Below, one piece after another: positions 43,866 to 55,970 of a stretch of DNA of 64,000 nt (positions are counted from its first letter, which is position 1; every line of letters begins with the position of its first letter). Made by a program: the position numbers and the translations under genes. Source of the DNA: Gerris lacustris (Eukaryota > Arthropoda > Insecta > Hemiptera > Gerridae); contig OX578281.1 in NCBI GenBank assembly GCA_951217055.1, forward strand, positions 16,035,344 through 16,099,343. Direction: 5' to 3'. Below the pieces are notes generated by a model. That model did not search any database and was not told where the DNA came from. It saw only the letters and a program-made list of their open reading frames with translations.

Positions 43866-44217
43866 ACTGTAACTCTATAACCTATAGAAGATCATATAGT
43901 GTAACTCTATAACCTACAGAAGATGATATAGTGTAACTCTATAACCTATAGAAGATCATATAGTGTAACTCTATAACCTACAGAAGATGATATAGTGTAA
44001 CTCTATAACCTACAGAAGATCATATAGCATATAGTGTAACTCTATAACCTACAGAAGATCATATAGTGTAACTCTATAACCTACAGCAGATCATATAATG
44101 TAACTCTATAACCTACAGAAGATCATATAGTGTTACTCTATAACCTACAGAAGATCATATAATGTAACTCTATAACCTACAGAAGATAGAGAGAGCATAT
44201 AGCGTAACTCTATAACC
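43866..44217. repeat. 32-bp minisatellite, ~11 units
   Basis: Units TAGTGTAACTCTATAACCTA + CAGAAGATCATA, with alternating C/T (CTACAG / CTATAG) and C/G (ATCATA / ATGATA) variants in the first five units, which suggests duplication in two-unit steps. One unit near 44025 has an extra CATATAG and the last contains GATAGAGAGAGC. Confidence 0.96.
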
Positions 44218-45416
44218 ATCAGATTATTACAATCATTCTATGTGAAAACATTGTTTTGGTTATTGAACTAAACCTTTTTCTATGATGATTGGTTATAACT
44301 CATTGGAGAAAAATACAGTCGAGATACAGTAGAAAGTTTAAGAAAATACCCATAGTTACATTAGCAATACAAATCGGTCCCCAATCGATACTGACGATTA
44401 CGAATAAAAGCGAAATCCGTCTTTTTTAAAACCGTTTTAATTAAGTGGGAAGGGATTAATTTTAATGAATACACTAATAGTAACTCTACAACCACATCTA
44501 CTTCCACCAATGTTACTTCACGCCTACAAGTTGTCTTTAGTCTTTATTAAATCTCGTCTTCAAAATAATTGGTAAAATCTGATTGTTTCAAAACTCTATT
44601 ATTGTAACTGGGTTTTAATTTTATTTATTTATAACATCATTTATCCTCCTTTGAGACGATTATATAAGATTAACAACTTGTACAAAGTACTAAGGTGTAT
44701 TCAAAATAAATAATAACTGGTCATCTGATACTGACGTTGAGCCGACAGGCCGATTTGGCCCAGTTCCTCAAATAACACCCGTCCCTCCCAAAAATCTTTT
44801 CAGTCCACACAATTCCATTAATATACATCTATCGCACTATAATTTAAATAATAGCTCTTCATGAGGAGTTTTCCTTCTGATACTGTTTTAATAAATGGAA
44901 ATAAATAAATAAACTGTTTTAAGACGAAAATAGCTCGAATAGGTTTTTAATTTTAATATGCAAAACGGTTAAATGCAAAATGAAACGATTGAAATTCAAT
45001 ACCAAATGTGTTTTTGTCAAATATCTTAGTTCGTTTTTCTGATTTCTTCACAATCCATCTTAACTCTGCACACATAACAAACTATATATTTATAACACCA
45101 TAATTAAGTCCTTATGATCATACGGTATTGAAATCTGTTCCATTGTATCCAATTCCCTAGTCTAAAATTCTAAGAAGAATAGTCCACGCTCATTTCTATG
45201 TTTCTAACTTCACTCTTCACAACGACTTCTGCTGGAGTCCCACTCGGCCACGACCATATCCAGATACAAATCCTTCCATGGCTCCATATCCCAACGCCCT
45301 AATCCTTTAACGCACAACCTATCATTACCATTCATTCCTGGAAATTCTCCTCGACGTCTAAAGAGGCAGTGGCCACGTGATTTACTGAGCAATGCTTAAC
45401 TTCTAAATATCATTTA
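44218..45416. other. Non-coding, no feature recognised
   Basis: No coding frame with a recognisable domain. 45190-45390 is less AT-rich and has a 60-codon minus frame of unknown meaning. No repeat partner seen. Confidence 0.45.
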
Positions 45417-45510
45417 TATAATTGAGTAGTGTCTCGGACTCACCTCGAAATTATTTGGTATTGCAAAGCTAAGGAAACCACATTTAAGTATTCCAATAAA
45501 AATATTTTTA
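45417..45510. repeat. Flanking direct repeat, left
   Basis: TATAATTGAGTAGTGTCTCG...CACCTCGAAATTATTTGGTA...GCTAAGG-AACCACATTTAAG... recurs diverged at 45858-45947, bracketing the dispersed repeat 45538-45797. A weaker echo (CCAACCACATTTATTCCAAT) lies at 58757. Confidence 0.72.
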
Positions 45511-45537
45511 AATATTTTATTATTAAAACATTATTTA

Positions 45538-45797
45538 AGTTTAACTTTCTTTTTTATTTTGTTTCAGGTAAATATTCTTATAATTAATGAAGCTCAAGCA
45601 TTTTTTCAACCGTAAGTTTATCAAAATCTTATACTTATATTTCAACAATTTTTTTTTTTTAAATGATATTAGCTTGAAATAAAGAATAAACAAGTAAAGA
45701 TTATTATTAGGATTTTCTGTTGGAAAGTCCAATGGATCGCTCCAAGAAGAGTAATCAATTTAGAATAAGTGATTACTAAGTACAAGGGGCTTTAGCC
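45538..45797 (+). repeat. Dispersed repeat 'TTTGTTTCAGGTAAA', copy 2 (empty site)
   Basis: Uninterrupted relative of 15558-16040. Between TTATACTTATATTTCAACAA and GATATTAGCTTGAAAT there is only a T run, showing that the 207-bp tRNA-like segment is an insertion in the other copy. Confidence 0.82.
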
Positions 45798-45857
45798 GAC
45801 AACAATTAGAAAAACATGTATTTCAGTACGTGTATCACCGGCAAGCTCAATAATTTA

Positions 45858-45947
45858 TATAATCGAGTATTGCCCGATGACGACACCTCGAAATGATTTG
45901 TTATTGCTAAGCTAAGGCAACCACATTTATTCCAATAAAAATAAATG
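45858..45947. repeat. Flanking direct repeat, right
   Basis: TATAATCGAGTATTGCCCGA...CACCTCGAAATGATTTGTTA...GCTAAGGCAACCACATTTA; pair of 45417-45510. About 120 bp further the word GAAGCCCGTTGCCTCGGGCTTC (46076-46097) forms a hairpin followed by an AT-rich stretch. Confidence 0.7.
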
Positions 45948-46075
45948 TTTGTTTTGATTTGTTGATCTTCAAATAGATATAATAACTTTTCTAATTAAGT
46001 TATGATGTCACTTATCTAATTTAATTATTATATAACTTATCTAATTAATTCACTCAATTTTCATAATTATAAAAT

Positions 46076-46097
46076 GAAGCCCGTTGCCTCGGGCTTC
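46076..46097. repeat. Short hairpin, possible 3' end of a dispersed repeat
   Basis: GAAGCCCG-TTGCCT-CGGGCTTC is an 8-bp perfect stem. A related decayed word occurs at 16384. CTAGT follows about 21 bp downstream, which recalls Helitron 3' ends, but the spacing is long and no 5' TC end was found. Confidence 0.4.
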
Positions 46098-47408
46098 GTA
46101 TATAATTAATAATTCAAGCTAGTATTTGTGAGTACGGTGTATAGACAGTTCCTTACTTCAAGTCAATCAAGTCACTGTAAAAACATACATCAATATTGCT
46201 TATAACATGAAATTATGTAGTTGCGAATTTCTAATAAAAACTAAAAAAATAAAATCGATAATTTCTTTAAGTAATTGATAAAAGTAGTTGGAAGATAATT
46301 TCTATTCTTATCTCCACACCTGCACTGCCGCGGCTTGATTACAAACGACTAAATTCAAAGGCGCCGGCGCGCCTTCTACGAATTGTAATATGCTCTCATA
46401 CTAGGTAGGGCCGAGAGGGCTGAGAGTTGATGGCAACCTCCTGTACCTAACTCCCTGTCACACGTATAAATATTTTCGACTTTCTTCGGCCCTATGACGT
46501 GCGGTGGAGGGAGGCCCAACAGCTGGAGACTGGATTACACACCTCCTATAGCTTTTTAACTCCCTGTTATACTTTTCTGAGTTTTTAAGCTAAAAGTAAC
46601 GTAACGTTTTTGACTTATGTTCCATAGCCTAAACATGAAAATGTCAAAAACAAAAAAAAAAACTCTTTCTGAGACTACATAAAAGAAGTTTTGCTCAAAT
46701 ATCCGCAACAATCTAATGCATATTAATCGCAATTCAATATTTAAGGTTCCAGAGCCATTTTTATATTTTCAATATTACATTACCTATAAGATCTATTAGA
46801 CATTTCTACCTAATACCTAATCTATAACTTATCTACAAGTCTACCTAATCTATACACATGTCTACCAATGTTTAATCTTATTTAGACCCTTCTCTATTCG
46901 ATTAGATTATCTTTTTAAACTGAATATGTATAGAAAATAGGGGTAAACTTCATTATGATTAAGTTAGCCTAGTACGTCTTCGGCAACTACTGTAGTAATA
47001 TCAATTAAGGATTTAATTCGAGAGTCAGTTCCGAAGAATTTATCGACGTTTCCTCTCCAATTCTAAAAGAATTTTTAGTACTTTAACGTATTTTAAGGTA
47101 TATAAATAACAAACTAAACTATTTGTTCGAATGCTCAATATTCTTGAAGATGAAAAAGCTGAGATTAAACTCTTCAGATTTGCTCCTTTTGGAATACCTA
47201 GATTGTAATTTTCGGTTAAAATCGTGGAATTGCTTTAATTAATTTTGAGCCCCATTTTCGATTTTATTTAAATTGGCATGTTTTAGAGACTCATTTGGTA
47301 ATAAATTGTTAAACCACAAGTGTAGAAAATTTCAATTCTCTCAGATAAAGTATATTTGGAAAAAATCAACAACCCCAATTGTTATGAAAATGTTCAAAGC
47401 GTGTTTTT
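46098..47408. other. Non-coding; GC-richer patch 46320-46550
   Basis: The patch has GGCGCCGGCGCGCC and a TGACGTGCGGTGGAGGGAGG block with two copies of ACTCCCTGT (46450 and 46560). It may be a decayed transposon, but no partner is seen. The remainder is AT-rich. Confidence 0.4.
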
Positions 47409-48128
47409 AGGGTCCGTAGGCAAAACCAAGGACCCTTATACCAAGGACCCTTCCTGCGTGTGTCTGTCCGTCCGTCCTGTCGCGTGCTCTCACGGCTACA
47501 GCTTTCGTCCGATCATTTTGAAATTTGGCATGTATGTGTCTTGTACCTACCCACATATTTTAAAAATATAGCGACTTAAAAAAAATATGTTTCAAACAAA
47601 TTAGGATAAAAAAAATTAAGGGTTAAATTTTATTTATTTTTTTTCGACACCGTGAGGGGTATTATATGAAAGGGTACGTCGAGCTGATTACAAAAATATA
47701 TAATTCTTTGGATATAACTTTGATAGGGCGAGCGTAGGCAAGTTTGAAGTGGGTGTGAAGCGTGTCCCCCCCCCCCTCTATCTCGCTTATGTGAAGTGCA
47801 AAAAATCTGAAAAAAATTCCTGAACATTCTTCGAACAAAAGTAAAGATACCACTTTTGGAAATTTCGAAAAAAATAATATTTTATTTTTTATTGACAAAA
47901 TACGTTTCTTTTATAATTATGGTCTTTTCGATGTATTTATATGGTTGTAGTCCGGTTCAGTGGCAAAAACATACTTTACCAGAGTGTGTTTTGAGAATAT
48001 CAGACCTTTAGAACAGTTCAAAGTAAGCTTTTTAGCATTTTAAAAAAACACTGTTTATACAAACACTATATAGTGTGGCCTACGGACCCTCGCTGTGTGC
48101 TCACTAGCACACACTTGACCTGTTTATT
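47409..48128 (+). mobile_element. 'GGGTCCGTAGGC' element, copy 2
   Basis: Copy of 9352-10062 at high identity, including the head AGGGTCCGTAGGCAAAACC (with a small duplication CTTATACCAAGGACCCTT), the C run (47767-47776), the shared 78-codon minus frame (47662-47898), GCCTACGGACCCT near the right end and the hairpin GTGTGCT..AGCACAC before ACTTGACCTGTTTATTT. Confidence 0.82.
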
Positions 48129-49554
48129 TTCAATATTGTATATTATATAAATAATGTAACATTTAATTTAACCCAGCTTCCAATCATCTCCTATGTATAT
48201 TTTACGTCGAAAACAGATAAATGATAAATTGAAACCATGTTAATTCAATTCTTTAGTCTGGTTATAAATTCTTTCGTATTTTTTTAATTCTTTATCAAAA
48301 CCGTGTGATTAAAAATTAATAATTTTATTTTATTTGCTTCGGAAGTAAAGATAACTTTATTTAATTTAAAACTGTAAAATTTATGAAACTGCGTCACTTA
48401 AAATTGTATAAACAAAAAAAGGTACGTAGCGATAGATAAAAATAAAATTATATTGTTAAAGATTTGAATAAATTCCATTCTATTTCTTATATTAAAGTGA
48501 TAACGAAGAAAATGAACATTTTTGGTGTAAACATAAAAGTAAGGGTAGAACATAATCTTTAAAGATTACAATTCTTTCTGAAGAAAGATATTCTAGAGCC
48601 AAGATTTGTAATCTTTTTAAGATAAGAGAGAAGATGTTTTAATTAAAAAAAAAGTTTAATGTAAAAAGAATTCCAACTAAAAATGTGACAGCTTGAAACG
48701 GGGACAAGTGATTGAAGGAGGTTTTACAAACTGGTACTGCATAGGAAAAAACGTAAAGGAAAGAAATACAAGAAAATTCAATTGCGAACAAGACGTCTTC
48801 TCTAGACGTGGAAAAACTGTTACCTTCAAGTGGATCCTTGTGAGATATTCAGCATGGAAATAGAGGGAATGAAAAGAAGAAAAAAAAATTGGAATTTGGA
48901 GTATATTTGCAAAAAACCGGAGGTATGAAAAACAGTTGACATGGGGCTCTACAAGTATAATAGGATAGTGAATAATAATTTTACGCCTTTAGCCAACTCC
49001 ATTCTAAACCAAATGATGTCATCAAGATGTTTTTCATCCTGACTGTATAACTGTATACTGTTGTTTAAAATCTCTTTTTAGTTGAAAAACTTTTCTAAAA
49101 ACCAAAATAAAGTAGGTATGTATTAATAAAATATTTTTAAAATTGAAAATTAAATAAAGAGAAAAAAATCGGACACAAGGTATCTCGGAACTTTTTCTTA
49201 CTAAACAATTCCTAAATGGAGAAACAGATAATAAGATGTAATATGAAAGACTTATTTATTTTATAGAAAGGTATAGTTGGTGCGAATTTCAGCTCAATCG
49301 GCTAAATTGAAATGACAAAGTTTCAAAGTTCAAAAGTTGGTATTTTTTAAAACGTTCGCAGATATCCAAGTGAAATTCAGTGAGAATGTTGGTGCAACTT
49401 CAGCGCAATCGGAGTATTTTTCGATTTTTAAAAATTCTTACTGACTCAGTAAAATGGGTTAACTTTACAAATTTATGATTTTTTAGGCTACTACATGTAA
49501 GGTTTAATTTTTTTAAACCATAGTATGGCAGTTATTCGTGACATAGACAGACAG
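48129..49554. other. Non-coding; possible TGGTGCGAATTTCAGC-type repeat
   Basis: 49190-49540 has the typical wording of dispersed repeats (TTGGTGCGAATTTCAGCTCA ATCGG, CAGACAGACA) but no second copy in this window. The first kilobase is AT-rich without features. Confidence 0.4.
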
Positions 49555-49856
49555 ACATCCTGCTAAAAACCACTCAAATAATTCCGATGAAATCTGATTC
49601 CCGTTCTAAAATTCCAAATTTACATATGAAGCTTACGTTTACGCGAGAGTTGCGCGCGAACGCTTGGGCGGATATCGTTGTCCAACGAAATTGTCCTGGG
49701 CATTAGTAAAATAAACATGTGTACCAAATATCACCTCAATCGGTGAACTTTTACTCAAGTTATCGTCATCGGTCGGTTTTATGACGGTTTTTTCGGATTC
49801 ACTCCCGCGGGCTCCAGGGGCTGTAATGTCCCTTAAGGAACTTCGTTCCAATAAAC
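49555..49856 (-). mobile_element. Head 'C' + family B middle, minus strand, truncated
   Basis: Read on the minus strand: CGAAGTTCCTTAAGGGACAT, a GAGCCCGCGGGAGTGAATCC head, then CGATGACGATAACTTGAGTA, GGACAATTTCGTTGGACAAC, CTCTCGCGTAAACGTAAGCT and AGAACGGGAATCAGATTT. The B tail is missing. Same head-middle junction as 17876-18440. Confidence 0.75.
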
Positions 49857-50005
49857 AATTACCCTTTATTTTATAATGTAGATTATCATTTATTGTAAAT
49901 CCACAGCTGTGGCTGATTTAAATTCGAATGTTGTCTAGATTTGTAAATGTAAAAGATAACTGAATTTAATAAATGGATTATCTTATCTTATCTTATCATT
50001 TATTG
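49857..50005 (+). repeat. LINE/SINE-like 3' tail ending in (TTATC)n
   Basis: TCCAATAAACAATTACCC to AATAAATGGATTATCTTATC, followed by two more TTATC units. The terminal repeat equals that of the LINE at 21060 in inverse orientation, so this may be a very short 5'-truncated copy of the same or a related LINE. Confidence 0.5.
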
Positions 50006-50921
50006 TCCGCGATAGAGAGATCCGTTATTGTGGGATTTATCTGTAGAGGTATATAAAATATAAATCTTCAGCTAAACATATCACGCTCGCACTTGGATCC
50101 CATAGGTGTTTTGTAAATATGCTGTTTTTATTTTAATATATTCATATCTACTCTTCTGAAAATTAAACATAGAAATATTTTCTACTTGTATGCAAGTGTT
50201 CAATATTTTTGGCGAGCCGCCAAAATAATTCATGGAAAATACCCTTTCCATAACGATTTAAAACTCAATTGCGTCATTGGTCATATTACCACGTTGGCGG
50301 GGAACTGTTAATATGAACGTTTTATGCATCACTAATGAAAAACGCCTTTGTCATATTTTTTAATGTCTGTTTGTGTGTGGCATTTCACAGGAAGCATATA
50401 TATTGTCCTAAAGGAAACGTGTCCATAAATCGACATTCAAAAATGAAGTCTCTTTTTGCGAGAGGACATAAAACTCTCGGCAGGCTACGGGTTTCAAATC
50501 CCGGGATCATTAGGATGCACGAGTCCTTTTAACTCTTTGTTCCCCATTTGGTATCAAGTTGGCTTCGTGAAACTACTCGTTAATAGAGGTGTCGCAAAAC
50601 CCCCCCTAACTCTCACTCGTGCTCACTCCGATGTGAGCTGAATTTTCATTTCCAATTATCTCAATTTATATATTATTCATTTATTTATAGCTTGAATGAA
50701 ACCACTTTTTCTCTCTTTTTTATACGACGAGGCTCAGAAGTACTGAAACATTAATGAGTTTTTTTTAAAAAAAAAACCTAAATCAAAATTAACTTACTAC
50801 CTTTTTTTTTAACTTGTTTTTTAAATAAGTTATACTTTTGTATAATCATTATTAATGTAGACTAGCCTTCACCTCATGCTTGGTATTAGTGGCTATGTTT
50901 TCTGTTATCATGTAGTCCTAG
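50006..50921. other. Non-coding, no feature recognised
   Basis: AT-rich. Around 50485 GGGTTTCAAATCCC looks like a pol III box B but has no matching box A or tRNA fold. Confidence 0.4.
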
Positions 50922-51725
50922 AGGTCGACCAAGAAGTCATGAACACGGGAGAAACTGAAAGCTTAGCTTCGTTTAAAGTCGGAACTTCCGAGTATTGCCG
51001 AAGTCAGTACAGTCGGGTGCTAAGACAATACCCATTTCTAGTTTGTATGACATGCGCAGTTATGTCAAATCTCACGAATAACAACAGGAAGGTTTCCAAT
51101 CTGTTAGGTTTCCTGTTTTGTTTGTTTTTATACAGTACCTACGAATTATAGTCACAACCAGGGGCGTAACTATGGGCCCACACGGGTCCGCATTGCGGGA
51201 GGGCCCCCACCCTGCCAGGGGCCCCAAATCAACGAAGACGGGGGCCCCCAGTTCGAATCGTAAGAGGTTTTTTTTCTTTGCTCATCAATTTTGTTTGGCG
51301 AGGGGGGCCCGCAAAAAGTTCTTGCGGGGGGGCCCCAAATGCCCTAGCTACGCCACTGGTCACAACTGTCCTAAAGGATTTTTGAACAATCCACAAATCC
51401 ACGGGATGATTCAAATGCAAAGGACACTACAAATAACTGGGTTGGAACAAACCTAATATTATGTACTATATTATAGAATATTATTATGAATAATCAATAA
51501 ACAATAATATAAATATATTATCGTATATTATTAGTGATTTCTTATCAAGTACAGTGTTGCCTGTTGCAAAAAATATAGAAGTTAGCAAAAGTCAAATTAT
51601 TAATGACAAAAGAACAACACTGTGTTTATTGACAGTGGTCTATTTGATTAAAAACTGACTGTACATGGCACCAAAACAACGACACTAGCGCACTCCTCAG
51701 ATTTCCATGACTTCTTGGTCGACCT
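50922..51725. mobile_element. DNA transposon relic with perfect 20-bp TIR
   Basis: AGGTCGACCAAGAAGTCATG (50922-50941) and its exact complement (51706-51725) bound 804 bp. The interior includes a nested 200-bp hAT-like MITE (51159-51358), leaving about 600 bp without transposase. Target duplication unclear (TAG/TTAG). A 91-codon frame at 50876 starts outside the TIR and shows no domain. Confidence 0.75.
51159..51358. mobile_element. 200-bp GC-rich hAT-like MITE with 8-bp target duplication
   Basis: Ends CAGGGGCGTAACTATGGG and CTAGCTACGCCACTG; exact duplication GTCACAAC at 51151-51158 and 51359-51366. The interior is G/C-run rich (GGGCCCCCA, GCGGGGGGGCCCC). The TIR is close to that of 18958-20282, so one hAT-like transposase family probably moved both. 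Frames of 60-110 codons are artefacts of GC richness. Confidence 0.92.
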
Positions 51726-51863
51726 TTAGCAATGAAATGAAATGCCTAAATAGTTCTGTTTCCAAAGCCTTCTAAGAATAGAACCAGGACTATATTATAC
51801 ATCATACATCATTCCATTACAAAGAATATAATATTCTACAAATCGTAGTTTGCTGTCTATTTT

Positions 51864-52474
51864 TTTACTACGTTTTTATTAGCTTGCTTTCTTGTTTGTA
51901 TGTTTGTTTGTTTGTTTCTCCAAGTACAAATCTTGCAATCGATTTTTAACTAACTTCCCGAGTAGCTAAACATTTGAAACCTTTAGAATAGCTCAGAACA
52001 CGATGACAATGCATTATTTTAATACTTTTAGACATCTTTCAGCAGAATTTAATTAGTTTTAAGCAAATTTTGCTGTATGGAAAGTTAGTTCGGAAAAAAC
52101 CCGTAAGTTATTTTATTTGTTTTGACATATCCCATAGTATTTACAATCTTCATTTTGACGGGTTTTAAATTTGTGATTTTTTATTAAGAGGTAAACATCG
52201 AATGACAGCGAAAAGTAAACAAAGAAATAAATTAATTGACGTGTGACACCCAGGTTTGTTTACACTTGTGTTCTAGGTATAGGTTTAATTTTTCTGAATC
52301 TGTACTTTTTTACTTTTATTCTTTTTTACTTTTACTTCTTACACATTTTTATTCTCTTACTGTCCCCTACATGGAGGCATGTCGATGGCACGGTTTAGAT
52401 TCGGTGTTGGTGACATCTGTTGTACAAAGATTTGTCCTTTTAATGGTTTAAGATCAGCTCTCTAGATGGTTGTC
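51864..52474 (+). repeat. Dispersed repeat, partner of 6385-6862
   Basis: Inverse of 6385-6862 with a replaced middle: GTAGTAAAA complement, CTTGTTTGTATGTTTGTTTG, CTGTATGGAAAGTTAGTTCG, TGACGGGTTTTAAATTTGTG, then GATGGCACGGTTTAGATTCG and GAGCTCTC-like AGCTCTCTAGATGGTTGTC. Confidence 0.75.
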
Positions 52475-54129
52475 ATTATTATGTGAAGTAAATAAATTCG
52501 GAACCATGCATTTTTTTCACTAACATTATATACAACAATGACAATTATATTATCAACATTACATATGATTCAAAAGAAAATTTAAAAACTTAGTATATAA
52601 ACAGTTCTTTTTATCTTGAAATTATTCAAGCTTTTATTTAACTTGCAATTTTTGTATTTATGTATGTATGTTCGGGTTAAATTTTGCAACTTAATTTTAA
52701 AGCAGTTATCCTCAACCGATTGAATTGAAATTTTGCATACACGTTTAGTTTGGATGACAATGCATGGTTAGGTAAGTGACGTCCAAATTATTCTAAATTA
52801 AATATGGCGGGCAGCCCAAAATGTTCAATTCGGACCAATGTACCGACAAAACTTAAATTATATATATATAGATAACTATTCAAGAGAAAGTAATTTATAT
52901 ATCTCAAATAAATAATAGTTACAATAAATAACACTAATTTAAATCTCATTTAGAACCAGAAATTCGCAGAATTACAATATTATTGTTGTATTGTTTTATT
53001 TATCAAAAATTGAATACGTTAGCTTTAAATTTTAAAGGCGTTAAAGCCTAGAGATGTTTAGTTATATAATATCTGCTGCATAAATATAAAAACTATTTAT
53101 TTATAGAAATGTATAACTGTTATTTTTATTTTTTTTTATTTCACGTCAGCCAAAATTTCCCTAGTGATAATTTTCCCCATTGTTAAAAAATAGCTCGTCG
53201 ATGTTGTTTATTTTTTAGGCCTTTGTCCAAATTCTATTTTTACATATTTTTTTCAGAGTGGATTAATATATTATATGTTTTTATCGACTAACAAATTGCA
53301 TCGCATGGTAGTTGTCTGATTTGACTTATTTTCTACTATGTTATAAATAAAACCTAAAAATTTGTCAAATCCAACTATAGCAATCATGCTACCACAGTTT
53401 TATAAACTATGTCATGGTTCTCCATGGTGACTAAAAGCCCGTAACAATGAAATTTATATCTCAAATTGCTTCTTACGAATATTCTCGCTGAACTAGTGCA
53501 AATGACAACTTGTTAAATGCACTGGAAAATATAAATTTAAATTCATTAGAAATATATAAAAAAAATATAAAAAAAACCTCATTAGAAAATTCACTGAATT
53601 ACCTAAACCTAATTTGTTTTACAAAAACTATACTTATTATTTTAATTTACAATTAATACAAATTGATTATTGCTCGATAGAAAATTTAATAATATCTATT
53701 ATAATGCTATTCAATATTCCTCTACCTTCATTCGTATTTTAATCTAATCTTTAATATAATTTGTAGTTTGGTACTTGCAGCTGTTATCCTAAAGTCAACG
53801 ACGATCCCTCTGGATTTGTGCCAACGTAGTGTTTGCCCTAACTGGTCTCTAGTGTAAGTTACGACCACAGCCATTCCGTTTACTGCGCACTTTATAGGGA
53901 CTATAACTATAGTGTTTCTATAGGTCGACATGGACATTGGATTAGATTACAATTGATAACTTTTTAGTCTTAATTTGAAATTTGATTCTATCGGCTCTTC
54001 TTTTACTTCTTCTTTCATCCAAACCTTCCATTTTAAATCTTATTAAAACCGATGGAAACAAATGGATTAAATATATCGTTATAAACATCCCTGGTGTACT
54101 TCTATGTTAACACATCGGTGTGATCTTAT
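52475..54129. other. Non-coding; TATATATA-ended repeat-like segment 52650-52875
   Basis: 52650-52875 reads like other dispersed repeats (GATTGAATTGAAATTTTGCA, AATATGGCGGGC, then TATATATATAG) but has no partner here. A 69-codon minus-strand frame at 53728-53937 lies in a less AT-rich patch and has no recognisable domain. Confidence 0.45.
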
Positions 54130-54713
54130 TATAGTCCAGAAGATAGCCTGCAAACAAATGTCTGATTAACATCAAGCTAGAATTTTGTTTACTAATCTTT
54201 CAGTGCCCTTTAAGAATATGTGGTCTGCAAATTTCGTCTGCTGGACATAGCCTGGCAATAGGCATTTGAACGAAGAACAAACCGGTGGAGAGCAGCCGCA
54301 CATCCCGCCCTTTATGGCGGACAATGTTATTTTTATGATCATGAGTACAAAATTAGTTAGTCGATCAAAAATCATGTTGATGTTAGTTCGTCGCTTGAGA
54401 GGCTAGTTATTCAAATACTGCTCAAAGTGGTCACCTATTAGATGACAAACTAACATCAACTTGATTTGTGGTCTACTAACTAATTCTGTACTCAGGATCA
54501 TGAAAATCACATTGTCCACCATAATTTGCGGGACATGGCCGCTCTCCACCGGTTTTTTATTTTTTCAAATGCCTATTGCCCATATATGTCCCGTGGACGA
54601 ACTTAGCCGACCACATATCCATATAAGACACCAAAAGATTATCTTGTACAGAAAATTCTTCCTTGATGTTAGTCAGACACAGAGACTTAGTTGCAGCTAT
54701 CTCCTGGACTATT
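54130..54713. mobile_element. TAGTCCAGGAGAT foldback MITE (Harbinger-like TTA flanks), copy 2
   Basis: TTA-TAGTCCAGAAGATAGC at the left and GCTATCTCCTGGACTA-TTA at the right. Internal arms share CAGACGAAATTTGC/..., CCGGTGGAGAGCAGCCGC and GCGGGACATGGCCGCTCTCC in inverse orientation, plus GATCATGAGTACAAAATTAG and its complement. About 580 bp, longer than copy 1, which has deletions. Confidence 0.85.
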
Positions 54714-55329
54714 ACTCCTCTGAATCTGATGTCAACAATTTGCTTTGAGATGTACTTGAATAAATAAGACTTATTATTATTGTTATAATTATTACCACAC
54801 CTGAGTTCATACTAATCACAATGTTTTTAAAAGGTATACTCGTAATTCCATTTTTAAAATGTTCATTGCAATTAATTTTAACGAAAAAATAATTGGGGAA
54901 TCCTTTTTAAGGCTTTTTCCTCACTTGAGATTTGAAACTGTTAGAACTCGGCTGGTGGTGACTGCAAGTTGGATGTTGTTCCCTCACAGAACATTCCGAC
55001 ATGAAATGCTCGTACATAGTTCAAGTGTTGCCTCAAGGCTCTTGTCTCCTAGGAAAGGGCACTCGACCTCGGGTCGACCACTTACCCTCTTGACCTCTTC
55101 CTCTTCTTGTACTAATGTAAACCGAAGCCCTCATGTCTTCAATGTAATCAATATATAATTGTAACGATCTATTATAAACCGTACATTAGTTTTAAATCAT
55201 GAATAAAAAGGGTGAACAAGAAGATAGTTCTTAATCATAATTCAAAAAAATATATTTGTGAATTTTTATTTGTTTCCCCTATAAACGCTTATTTTATTTT
55301 GATTTTTCGTTGACTATTATAATTATAAT
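54714..55329. other. Non-coding; unrecognised 54860-55160 patch
   Basis: A 99-codon plus frame at 54859-55158 lies in a less AT-rich patch. The peptide shows no domain that I know and its composition is Ser/Thr-rich at the end. It is not called as a gene. Confidence 0.35.
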
Positions 55330-55931
55330 TGAGTAGCTGAATTCTAAAAGCAGCTATATCCAAAAAATGAGATATTGGTACCCCTGGATTTGTTTTTTAA
55401 AGCTCTACAAGGTTCTACAGTCAAACAGTTCCAAAAAGAATTATAAACCAAAATCTAGATTGAAATATGAATGCGGTTACAAAAGCAGCTATATCCCTAC
55501 TGTACTCGGATTCAAAAGGGGCTATATCCATAATCGATCCAAAAACAGCTATATCCTATGTACACATTATAGAGTTACTCTGAGTAAGGCTGCAAAATCA
55601 TCTATATCCTTCTTTACACATTTCTATCTTCTTTTAAACAGAAAAAAATATGATAGAAGAGAAAAAAGTAAACAAAAAATATTATAGTGGCTACACTGAA
55701 TAAATAATAGTTTAAATAGTTAAAATAATAGTTTATAACTGTTTAATTTATTGGATATAACTGCTTTTGCTGCAGCACACCAATCCAACATGGCGGTGGG
55801 ATTGGTTGCAAAAGTAGCTATAAACAAAAACTGTGACAAAACCAGTTATGGATTATTTCTTTTGTTTATTAAAAAGAAAATAATAGCCTGAGATCATAGG
55901 GCTTTTGTCCACTAAATGAATTATTAGTAAT

Positions 55932-55970
<39 letters not shown>

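Noticed and set aside
50440..50525. Possible tRNA gene around GGGTTTCAAATCCC
   Set aside because: Box B-like word has one extra base, and there is no box A, acceptor stem or anticodon arm at the right distance.
51118..51456. 112-codon plus frame and overlapping minus frame
   Set aside because: GC-rich hAT-like MITE with few stop codons; flanks show it is an insertion with an 8-bp duplication.
53728..53937. 69-codon minus frame
   Set aside because: Balanced composition looked exon-like, but the peptide matches no family I know and the flanks lack convincing splice sites in frame.
54859..55158. 99-codon frame in a less AT-rich patch
   Set aside because: No domain recognised and no splice or promoter context; could be tested by transcript data, but I cannot support a gene.
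55367..55687. 106-codon frame with SSYI/NSYI peptide repeats
   Set aside because: The repeats come from the 16-bp DNA motif, which also occurs in reverse orientation outside the frame; hence DNA-level, not protein-level, selection.
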